Part shown: positions 1 through 5,622 of the stretch, piece after piece
How the letters are laid out: each line of letters begins with the position of its first letter
Numbering within the stretch: position 1 is the first letter of the stretch
Assembly (NCBI GenBank): GCA_002292955.1
Contig: DBCH01000101.1
Location: 1 to 6,864, forward strand
From: Microbacteriaceae bacterium UBA963
Lineage (GTDB): Bacteria > Actinomycetota > Actinomycetes > Actinomycetales > Microbacteriaceae
DNA length: 6,864 nt
Direction of reading: 5' to 3'
Notes under the pieces: model-generated
The model's input: only the letters and a program-made list of their open reading frames with translations
Database searches by the model: none
Told to the model about the DNA's origin: nothing
Position numbers and translations under genes: made by a program

Positions 1-820
1 CCCCTGGCTCGCGGCCGCCTACGACTTCGGCGGGAACGAACCGCCATCGGGCCGGCGTACCGTGGGTCGCGTGCGTGTGAACGCCACTATCCCCGCGGTG
101 AGCCCCGACCTCGTGGCAGACCTCCTGGCAACCTTTCCGGGCTGTCGCACGGCAAAGATTAAGGTTGCCGAACCCGGTCAAACACTCGCCGACGACCTCG
201 CTCGCGTCGCTCGCGTGCGTGAGGTGATGGGCCCGGATGCACGACTGAGGGTTGACGCCAATGGCGGCTGGAGTCTCGACGAAGCGCGCGTCGCCGCCGA
301 GGAGCTGCGTCAGTACACCCTCGAGTACATGGAACAGCCCTGTGCCAGCGTTGATGAACTGCGCGACCTTCGCGCGCTCGATCTTGGCATTCCGATTGCC
401 GCCGACGAGAGCATCCGCAAGGCCAGTGATCCGCTACTCGTGCGCGACCGCAGTGCTGCCGACGTGATTGTTGTCAAAGCGGCACCACTCGGCGGCATCT
501 CACGCGCCATTGACGTCGTCGAACAGGTGGGCTTGCCCGCTGTGGTGTCGAGTGCCCTTGAGACATCGGTGGGGCTTGCCATGGGGGCGTTCCTGGCCGC
601 GGCCCTCCCCGACACCTACGACGCGGGGTTGGGTACGGCCTCCCTGCTGGCCGCCGACGTGACCCGAGAACCCCTGATTGCCAGGGGCGGCAGCATCGAC
701 GTGCGACGCGTTGTGCCCGATCACGACCTCTTAGCCACGCACAACGCCGGCGCCGAAAGAACGACCTGGTGGGTCGAGCGCATCACCCGCTGCCACCGCC
801 TGCTCGAAGCCCAGGGTTAG
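1..820 (+). CDS. menC: o-succinylbenzoate synthase MenC, N-terminus outside window
   Basis: Enolase-superfamily enzyme that dehydrates SHCHC to o-succinylbenzoate in cytoplasmic menaquinone synthesis. The frame is open from base 2, so 272 C-terminal residues are visible. Actinobacterial MenC proteins are about 320 residues, so I infer that some 50 N-terminal residues lie before the window. The GTG at 62 is only an internal valine: the 20 codons before it (beginning PWLAAAYDFGG) still read as MenC. In visible-residue numbering the active site is complete: the KxK pair K52/K54 in TAKIKV, metal ligands D85 (VDANGGW), E111 (YMEQP) and D135 (AADES), and the opposite-face lysine K159 (VVKAAPLGG). 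The SSALETSVGL segment near residues 182-191 is typical of the substrate-binding barrel end. The stop TAG (818-820) overlaps the ccsB stop on the other strand. No terminator hairpin is visible. The family call is very secure; OSBS over another enolase-family activity is inferred from these motifs and the respiratory context. Confidence 0.95.
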   Translation, partial: PWLAAAYDFGGNEPPSGRRTVGRVRVNATIPAVSPDLVADLLATFPGCRTAKIKVAEPGQTLADDLARVARVREVMGPDARLRVDANGGWSLDEARVAAEELRQYTLEYMEQPCASVDELRDLRALDLGIPIAADESIRKASDPLLVRDRSAADVIVVKAAPLGGISRAIDVVEQVGLPAVVSSALETSVGLAMGAFLAAALPDTYDAGLGTASLLAADVTREPLIARGGSIDVRRVVPDHDLLATHNAGAERTTWWVERITRCHRLLEAQG

Positions 821-1797
821 CTCAGCCCGCTGTAGGAGTGCAGACCTTTGAAGAAGATGTTGACAACGGTGTAGTTGAAGATGACGGAAGCGAAGCCCAC
901 CATGGCCAACACCGCCGAGCGGGTGCCCCGCCATCCGCGCGTGGAACGGGCGTGGATGTATCCGGCGTAGATGGTCCAAATAATGAACGTCCACACCTCT
1001 TTGGTGTCCCAGCCCCAGTAGCGACCCCACGCCTTTTCCGCCCACACTGCGCCGGCAATGAGCGTGAACGTCCAGAAGATAAAGCCGATGATGATCAGTC
1101 GGTAGGCGTAGTTTTCCAATTGCGCCGAGTCGGGGAGTCGGGACATCCAGCCCAGGCGCGTTGCTTTTGACTCAACCGTGCGTTGTTCGCGCCGCGCCTG
1201 AAGAATCTGCGTGAGGGACAGCGCGAATCCCACGGCAAAGAAACCGGTTGCGAGTGAGGCAACAAAAACGTGAATCACCAGCCAGTAAGACTGCAGCGCC
1301 GGAGGCAGCGGAACAACCTCGACGAAGAAGCTCGTGGAGGCCAGCCCCAGCAGGAGGAGAACCAGGCCCGTGGTGAAGGCACCAACAAACTTGAGGTCCC
1401 ACTTCAGATTGACCACGAGAAACACGAGGGTAATGATGAGCGTGCCCGTCAGGGCGAACTCGTACATGTTCGCCCACGGGACGCGCGAGGCCGCGATTCC
1501 GCGTAGCACCGTTGCCACCAGGTGGAAGGCGAAGGCGAGCCACGTGAGGGCCATCGCGATGCTGGCGAGGCGTCCGCTGCCCGCCGAGCGCACCGCCGCA
1601 TCCGCCCGGACACGCGTCAGTGTGGCCGTACTGCCCTCGCCGGTCGACCGGACGATGCTGTCGGATGCCGCCGCTGAGTTGGCTTCGCGCCCGGCTCCTC
1701 GGGCTAAATCGAAGGTGAAGACGATGAAGGCAATCGCGTAGATGGCCATCGCCGAATACAGCGACAGAACGGAGAACTGCGAGAGTGTGTCAGTCAC
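817..1797 (-). CDS. ccsB: cytochrome c biogenesis protein CcsB (CcsA/ResC family)
   Basis: Polytopic membrane protein of the System II cytochrome c synthetase. It carries haem across the membrane and, with ResB, presents it to apocytochrome c on the outside. The protein has 326 residues and about eight hydrophobic segments (roughly 12-30, 79-100, 113-130, 138-157, 172-197, 233-255, 267-283, 295-316). The diagnostic WWD-type haem motif is at 261-270 (WGWDTKEVWT). Candidate haem-ligand histidines are H92 (FHLVATVLRG), H176 (WLVIHVFVAS) and H282 (GYIHARS). A Ser/Ala/Arg-rich loop at about 33-76 separates the first two membrane segments; similar loops occur in other actinobacterial members. The GTG start lies inside the end of resB (8-nt overlap) and has an AGGA ribosome site 7 nt upstream. 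It is the last gene of the five-gene operon and ends in TAA, overlapping the menC stop. The family call is very secure. Naming varies in the literature (ccsA, ccsB, resC). Confidence 0.95.
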   Translation of the reverse strand: MTDTLSQFSVLSLYSAMAIYAIAFIVFTFDLARGAGREANSAAASDSIVRSTGEGSTATLTRVRADAAVRSAGSGRLASIAMALTWLAFAFHLVATVLRGIAASRVPWANMYEFALTGTLIITLVFLVVNLKWDLKFVGAFTTGLVLLLLGLASTSFFVEVVPLPPALQSYWLVIHVFVASLATGFFAVGFALSLTQILQARREQRTVESKATRLGWMSRLPDSAQLENYAYRLIIIGFIFWTFTLIAGAVWAEKAWGRYWGWDTKEVWTFIIWTIYAGYIHARSTRGWRGTRSAVLAMVGFASVIFNYTVVNIFFKGLHSYSGLS

Positions 1798-3403
1798 GCT
1801 CTAATCCTAAGTTGGCCCCGTGAGCGTTAGCGATTCGAGCCAAGGCCGCCGAGAGCGTGGGGTCGTCACCGCGGGCAAGAGCCCCGTACTCGACTTCGGT
1901 GCCCTCGGCCTTCGCACGAGCACTGATCCACACGCGGCGTCGCGGAATGAAGAGCGACGTGAGGAGCCCGGCCACCGCAGCCAAAGCGAAGACCAGCACC
2001 CAGCCCTGCGCGGGATCGCGATGAACGTCGAGTGACGCAAATCGCTTTACGGTTTCGAGTGACACGCTGCCCAGGCCGTTGGGGAGGTCCGCCGTCTCAC
2101 CCGGGCGCAGTTCGAGCGACGGCACGTCGGTCGTCGTTCCCGTCAACTTGGTGAGTTCCGAAGTGTCGAGCGCGTACACCGATCGCGGAATACCGTCATT
2201 GAGCCCCAGGTCACCCACATAGACGTTGATCGTCAACAGGGGATCAATCAAGTCGGGGTAGACCGAGAAGCTCGCCCCCGCATGTCCCTCGTTCACCGTG
2301 GGATAGAAGAACGCGATGAGGCCCACCTCCCGGCTCAACCCATCGGGAAGTTTGACGACGCCAACCGACGTGAAGTTGGTGTCCTGCGGCAAAAACGGGA
2401 CCGCCTCCTGATAGACCACGTTGCCGGCCGGGTCGCGAACGGTTATCTCGGGTGCGTACCCGTTGCCCAGCAGGTAGACATCGGACCCACCAATGTTCAA
2501 CGGTTCGTTGACCTTGATGACGCTCGCCACGGGTTCTTTGCCGCGCTCTTCGATGGTGACGTCTGCCGTGTAGTCGATGGGCTGACCAACCGCGTTCACA
2601 TTCCGCTCCTCGTAACGGGTGGAGAACTTGTCGAGCCTGAGGGAGAACGGAGAGAGGGTGGAGTCGGAGAAGAACCGACCCGGGCTAAAGGAGTCGTAAG
2701 CAATCAGGCTGTTCGTAAAGGCCTGTCCCTCCACGACCACCCGCTGGCCGGCGTAGCCAAAACCACCACCAAGCCCCACGGCAATGAGAACGCCAACGAG
2801 TGCGACGTGGAAAACGAGGTTGCCTGTTTCACGCATGTAGCCGCGTTCGGCAGAAACCGTGAGCCGAGTCCCCGAGTCGTAGCGCTGGATGCGATAGCGG
2901 TCGCGGCGGAGCACACGTTCGGCTGCCTCGATGGCCGCCTCCACGTCAATCCTGGGCATGCGCGCCGTGAGGTGTGCGGGTAAGCGATTGAGATTTTGGG
3001 GAGTCGCAGGCGGAACCCCGCGTAACGCATCCCAGTGGTGTTTCGCGCGCGGGATCACGCAGCCCACAAGCGAGATGAAGAGCAGCAGGTAGATGGCCGA
3101 AAACCACACCGACGCGTAGACGTCAAAAAGTTGGAAGCCATCGAGCCACGGGGCGAGGTCGGGGTTGTTCACAAAATACTGCGTGACACCGTTGGGGTCG
3201 GAACTGCGTTGAGGAAAAATCGAACCCGGAATCGCGGCGATGGCAAGCAAGAGAAGCAGGATAAGCGCGGTGCGCATGCTCGTGATCTGGCGCCACGCCC
3301 AGCGCAGCCATCCGACGACGCCGAGCCGAATACCCCGGGCGTCTTCGCCGGGGTTGGCCTGAGTGGAATCAATGTGGTCAGAGGGCCGTAACATACTCGC
3401 CAA
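1790..3403 (-). CDS. resB: cytochrome c biogenesis protein ResB
   Basis: Partner of CcsB in System II cytochrome c maturation. It is an integral membrane protein with a large extracytoplasmic domain that takes part in haem and apocytochrome handling. The 537 residues show the family layout: a short cytoplasmic N-terminus, membrane segments at about 44-64, 98-117 and 194-216, an extracytoplasmic domain at about 218-466, a last membrane segment at 467-486 and a charged cytoplasmic tail. H199 in NLVFHVALVG is the conserved histidine of the third segment; H461 precedes the last segment in the usual HRDP context. The chosen start is TTG at 3403, because an AGGTGAT Shine-Dalgarno sequence sits at normal distance from it. 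The ATG at 3394 (MLRPSDHIDS) is an alternative but lies too far from that site. The start overlaps the end of ccdA by 26 nt (17 nt if the ATG is used); the TGA stop overlaps the ccsB start by 8 nt. The identity is secure and the exact start is uncertain. Confidence 0.94.
   Translation of the reverse strand: MASMLRPSDHIDSTQANPGEDARGIRLGVVGWLRWAWRQITSMRTALILLLLLAIAAIPGSIFPQRSSDPNGVTQYFVNNPDLAPWLDGFQLFDVYASVWFSAIYLLLFISLVGCVIPRAKHHWDALRGVPPATPQNLNRLPAHLTARMPRIDVEAAIEAAERVLRRDRYRIQRYDSGTRLTVSAERGYMRETGNLVFHVALVGVLIAVGLGGGFGYAGQRVVVEGQAFTNSLIAYDSFSPGRFFSDSTLSPFSLRLDKFSTRYEERNVNAVGQPIDYTADVTIEERGKEPVASVIKVNEPLNIGGSDVYLLGNGYAPEITVRDPAGNVVYQEAVPFLPQDTNFTSVGVVKLPDGLSREVGLIAFFYPTVNEGHAGASFSVYPDLIDPLLTINVYVGDLGLNDGIPRSVYALDTSELTKLTGTTTDVPSLELRPGETADLPNGLGSVSLETVKRFASLDVHRDPAQGWVLVFALAAVAGLLTSLFIPRRRVWISARAKAEGTEVEYGALARGDDPTLSAALARIANAHGANLGLERD
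1805..1808 (-). promoter_or_regulatory. ribosome binding site of ccsB
   Basis: On the minus strand AGGA is followed by 7 nt (TTAGAGC) and the GTG start of ccsB. It lies within the last codons of resB and supports the GTG at 1797 as the true start, with translational coupling to resB. Confidence 0.55.
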
Positions 3404-4109
3404 TCATCACCTGAGTATTCACGATGATCAGATTCCACAGACCCGTCACCATCAGCACACCAATCAGGATAAGCAGAACGCCTCCGGCGATGTTGATCGC
3501 GCGAATGTGTCGACGCAGAAAAGTGAGTGATGACGACGCCCAGTGGAATCCGGCGGCCAATAGCACAAAGGGCAGCCCGAGGCCGATGCAGTACGCAACG
3601 CCCAGAAGGGCTCCTCGCGCAGGTGTCGCCGCATCGAGACTGAGCGAAAAAATGGCGGCGAGAGTGGGGCCGATGCAGGGCGTCCAGCCGAGGCCGAAGA
3701 CGACGCCGAGAAGCGGAGCGCCGGCCAACCCCACGCGCGGAGCGAGGTTGATCTTTGCCGTGCGCTGAAAGAGACGGAAGAACCCCACGAAAACGAGCCC
3801 GAGCACGATGATGAGCGCGCCCATGATGCGCGTCACAAGATCAATCCACGGCTTAAGGGCAAATCCTGCCGCCCCAAAGGCAATGCCGAACGCCACAAAA
3901 ACAACGCTGAAGCCGAGCACAAAGAGCGCGGCTCCCAGGACGGATCGGGCCACTCGACGGCGACCGTCGGCTTGGCCGCCCACGATTCCGAGGTACCCCG
4001 GTACGAGCGGGAGAACGCAGGGAGACGCGAACGATACGAGTCCGGCCAGCAGGGACAGAGGAACGGCCAGCCAGAGGCTGCCGCCAAAAACTATCTCGCC
4101 AACGTTCAT
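3378..4109 (-). CDS. ccdA: thiol-disulfide transporter CcdA
   Basis: Membrane protein of the CcdA/DsbD-beta family. It moves electrons from cytoplasmic thioredoxin to extracytoplasmic thioredoxin-like proteins; in System II these keep the CXXCH cysteines of apocytochrome c reduced. The 243 residues match the usual family length and fold into six membrane segments (about 11-43, 55-79, 87-112, 130-157, 163-188, 205-230). The two redox cysteines are C31 in the hallmark SFASPCVLPLVPGY and C145 in GWTPCIGP, each in the first segment of a three-helix repeat. The ATG start overlaps the TGA of the upstream thioredoxin gene in an ATGA junction. No good Shine-Dalgarno sequence stands before it, so re-initiation after the upstream gene is likely. 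The adjacent thioredoxin lipoprotein is its probable electron acceptor (inference from gene order). Confidence 0.95.
   Translation of the reverse strand: MNVGEIVFGGSLWLAVPLSLLAGLVSFASPCVLPLVPGYLGIVGGQADGRRRVARSVLGAALFVLGFSVVFVAFGIAFGAAGFALKPWIDLVTRIMGALIIVLGLVFVGFFRLFQRTAKINLAPRVGLAGAPLLGVVFGLGWTPCIGPTLAAIFSLSLDAATPARGALLGVAYCIGLGLPFVLLAAGFHWASSSLTFLRRHIRAINIAGGVLLILIGVLMVTGLWNLIIVNTQVMIGEYVTAL
3406..3412 (-). promoter_or_regulatory. ribosome binding site deciding the resB start
   Basis: The minus strand reads AGGTGAT, then GA, then TTG. Aligned to the canonical AGGAGGTGAT complement of the 16S 3' end, the purine core lies 6 nt from the TTG at 3403. From the ATG at 3394 it would be 15 nt away. 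This favours the TTG start. The site lies inside ccdA. Confidence 0.55.
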
Positions 4110-4756
4110 GGGGTGGTCTCTGCCACAACCGAGTCGATCAGCGCTTCGAGAATCGAGGGCTCGGCGATCGCACCCAGCACGCGCGCGGCCACCCTGCCCT
4201 GAGCATCCAGAATCAAGGTTGTGGGAACGGCGTTGGGCGGAACGTTACTGGCGAAGGCCAACTGAATGGAGCCCAATTGATCGGTCACGGTGGGGTAGGT
4301 GATTCCGAAGGTTGTGTTGAAAGACATCGCGGTGGCCGCCTGATCGCGAACGTTCACGCCAACAAACGTGACGGGCCTGCCCGCCGTCGTTTCGGCCTCG
4401 TACACAGCCTGAAGGTCGGGGGCCTCGGCCCGGCACGGAGCGCAACCCGCGTACCAGAAATTGACCACCACAACGCGGCCACGGAGATTCGCCGAAGAGA
4501 GCGGCTGGTCGTCGATGGTTGTGCCCGAGAAGACAATGGCGGCACCCCGGTTCTGCGGGGGAAGCTCGGTTACCGAGCCGTCACCCGCAATGTAGTTCTT
4601 GCCACTTCCCGCACGATACTGATCAGCCAGAGGATTACTCGAACAGGCGGCGAGCGATGCGCTGGCGACCACAATTGTCACCAGTGCGGCGGCACGCATG
4701 AGGCGGGCACGCATGACGGACGTGCGCATGCGGGGTGCGGATGTTGGGGGAATCAC
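4106..4756 (-). CDS. ResA/TlpA-like thiol-disulfide reductase, lipoprotein
   Basis: Membrane-anchored extracytoplasmic thioredoxin that most likely receives electrons from CcdA and reduces apocytochrome c before haem attachment (the role of Bacillus ResA). The 216 residues begin with a basic region, then a hydrophobic signal (about 22-37) ending in the lipobox LAAC with lipidated C38, then SSNP. A TlpA-type thioredoxin domain covers about 70-212. The active site is WYAGCAPC at 101-108 (C105, C108), and the cis-proline is P178 in VPTTLILD. The GTG start gives a GTGA overlap with the upstream phosphatase gene. In-frame ATGs at 4729, 4714 and 4699 would only shorten the positively charged leader, and none has a visible ribosome site, so the coupled GTG is preferred. 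In M. tuberculosis the same position is held by Rv0526. The fold and export are secure; the exact partner is inferred from the operon. Confidence 0.93.
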   Translation of the reverse strand: MIPPTSAPRMRTSVMRARLMRAAALVTIVVASASLAACSSNPLADQYRAGSGKNYIAGDGSVTELPPQNRGAAIVFSGTTIDDQPLSSANLRGRVVVVNFWYAGCAPCRAEAPDLQAVYEAETTAGRPVTFVGVNVRDQAATAMSFNTTFGITYPTVTDQLGSIQLAFASNVPPNAVPTTLILDAQGRVAARVLGAIAEPSILEALIDSVVAETTP

Positions 4757-5412
4757 ACGGCACCGACGTCAATAGCGCCATCAGACAGCGGTGCCGCCGG
4801 ATCCGCGTACGCCACCTCGACAAAACCCCGCTCGGCAAACGACTCGTCGCGCCACTCACACGTGGTGATGCTCGAGAGTGCGCAGCGCCTCCGTCTCGGG
4901 TCATTCATGAACGACTGGTTGGCGAGTGCCCGGTGCACCGTCATGATGGGCAACTGGTGGCTGACCATCACAATGTCGCCGGACTCGGTTGAGTTAACCG
5001 CGTCCGTCATGGCCGCCAGCATGCGCGCGGCAATGCTGCGATAGGGCTCTCCCCAGCTGGGTCGCCACGGGTTGCGCAGAAACTTCCAGTTCGCGGGGTC
5101 CCTGAGCGCCGAGTCCGGACCGCGCATGCGCTTTCCCTCGAAGACGTTGGTGGGCTCGATGATGCGCTCATCAATAAGGGGCGTAAGTCCGAGGAGCCTG
5201 GCCACGGGCGCCGCCGATTCCTGGGTCCGCTGCAGGGGCGAGCTCATCAGTGTCGAGATGGGCCGGTTGAGCGCCGCGAGATGGGCGGCGGCCGCTTCGG
5301 CCATCAGGGCCCCGCGCTCGCTCAATCCAAAGTTTGGGAGGCGCCCGTAGAGCACGCGGTCCGGGTTGAAAACCTCACCGTGCCGCACGAGATGAACCTG
5401 CCGAGCAACCAT
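4753..5412 (-). CDS. histidine phosphatase family protein (phosphoglycerate mutase-like)
   Basis: Branch-1 histidine phosphatase of 219 residues, probably cytoplasmic since no signal peptide is visible. The catalytic phospho-histidine is H11 in LVRHGE (8-13). Other expected pocket residues are R62 in SSPLQRT, E82 in the DERIIE segment and H152 in VMVSHQLPI. The substrate is unknown. The motifs fit phosphatases better than true phosphoglycerate mutases, but sequence alone does not decide this. As I recall, the family member at this place in the actinobacterial operon is Rv0525 of M. tuberculosis, also without an established job. It is the first gene of the cytochrome c maturation operon and its TGA overlaps the next start (GTGA). 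The ATG at 5412 has no Shine-Dalgarno sequence. A TAGACT box ends 6 nt before it, so the mRNA may be leaderless. The DPRRRRCALSSITT segment near 171-184 is typical of this actinobacterial subgroup, from memory. Confidence 0.9.
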   Translation of the reverse strand: MVARQVHLVRHGEVFNPDRVLYGRLPNFGLSERGALMAEAAAAHLAALNRPISTLMSSPLQRTQESAAPVARLLGLTPLIDERIIEPTNVFEGKRMRGPDSALRDPANWKFLRNPWRPSWGEPYRSIAARMLAAMTDAVNSTESGDIVMVSHQLPIMTVHRALANQSFMNDPRRRRCALSSITTCEWRDESFAERGFVEVAYADPAAPLSDGAIDVGAV

Positions 5413-5418
5413 GGTTCA

Positions 5419-5424
5419 AGTCTA
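5419..5424 (-). promoter_or_regulatory. candidate -10 box of the cytochrome c maturation operon
   Basis: The minus strand reads TAGACT, 6 nt, ATG. TAGACT fits the TANNNT -10 pattern of actinobacterial housekeeping promoters, and its spacing would place transcription start at or beside the A of the ATG. No convincing -35 is seen: the hexamer at 17-nt spacing is AAAATG. Because no ribosome site precedes the ATG, a leaderless transcript is the simplest reading. This would be the single promoter for all five minus-strand genes. Confidence 0.45.
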
Positions 5425-5460
5425 GGCGGGGGGTTCCTGTGCATTTTCCGCACGGCGCTC

Positions 5461-5495
5461 GGTTTCGATACGCCGACGCTGTCGGCTACTCAACC
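5461..5495. repeat. Microbacteriaceae-type dispersed palindromic repeat
   Basis: The stretch starts GGTTTCGATACG and ends CTACTCAACC, the two ends of a short dispersed intergenic repeat I remember from Microbacteriaceae genomes. The core is a perfect hairpin: GCCGAC (5472-5477), loop GCT, GTCGGC (5481-5486). The outer GGTT/AACC ends (5461-5464, 5492-5495) are also inverted. The function of this repeat class is not known to me. Only one full copy is present in this window, so its dispersed nature is recalled, not seen here. Confidence 0.6.
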
Positions 5496-5587
5496 GGCGC
5501 TGCAACGTGACCGCGTGCGCTACCCAACACGCGGTGCCGCCCGACCACGTGCGCTACTCAACCGGCGATGCCGTCCGACGCTGTCGG
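5486..5587. repeat. degenerate 34-bp tandem repeat, three units
   Basis: Three consecutive 34-bp units begin at 5486, 5520 and 5554, each with CTACYCAAC. Hand comparison gives about 25/34 identity for units 1 and 2, 24/34 for units 2 and 3, and 23/34 for units 1 and 3. Units 1 and 3 share the exact 14-mer CTACTCAACCGGCG. The tail of unit 3 (CCGACGCTGTCGG, 5575-5587) repeats exactly 102 bp (3 x 34) after its copy at 5473-5485, just before unit 1. The array therefore appears to have grown from the palindromic repeat at 5461-5495. It fills most of the space between the divergent phosphatase operon and aspS. Confidence 0.65.
5510..5535. repeat. inverted repeat within the tandem array
   Basis: ACCGCGTG (5510-5517) and CACGCGGT (5528-5535) are perfect inverted copies separated by 10 nt, which display the unit-2 element CTACCCAA in the loop. 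An operator or a cruciform/RNA hairpin is possible. A terminator is unlikely because no T-run follows on either strand and it sits between divergent genes. Confidence 0.5.
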
Positions 5588-5608
5588 CCCGTGAACCAGG
5601 GATAAAGG

Positions 5609-5614
5609 TAAAGT
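5609..5614 (+). promoter_or_regulatory. candidate -10 box of aspS
   Basis: TAAAGT fits TANNNT and ends 8 nt before the GTG at 5623, which would give a leaderless or nearly leaderless aspS transcript. No clear -35 is visible about 17 nt upstream (GC-rich repeat DNA). An alternative reading is that AAAGG (5604-5608) is a ribosome site serving an in-frame TTG at 5614, which would need a promoter further upstream, inside the repeat array. Confidence 0.35.
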
Positions 5615-5622
5615 TGGGGACT

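Noticed and set aside
62..64. GTG as the start of menC
   Set aside because: The frame continues upstream to the window edge with MenC-like residues, and the protein would lack most of its N-terminal capping domain. The gene simply begins outside the window.
2282..2983. A 233-codon plus-strand frame
   Set aside because: It is antisense to the middle of resB, with no family features; a high-GC shadow frame.
4277..5044. A 255-codon plus-strand frame
   Set aside because: It lies opposite the thioredoxin and phosphatase genes, whose catalytic motifs are intact, and shows no domain of its own.
5472..5486. Intrinsic terminator
   Set aside because: The GCCGAC/GTCGGC hairpin lacks a T-run on either strand and lies upstream of both divergent genes, where no transcript needs to end.
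5486..5587. CRISPR array
   Set aside because: The 34-bp units are adjacent, diverged along their whole length and have no spacers; no cas gene is nearby.
5515..5622. N-terminal extension of AspRS from the in-frame GTG at 5515
   Set aside because: The stretch is repeat DNA, the added residues have no counterpart in the family, and the OB fold starts normally after the GTG at 5623.
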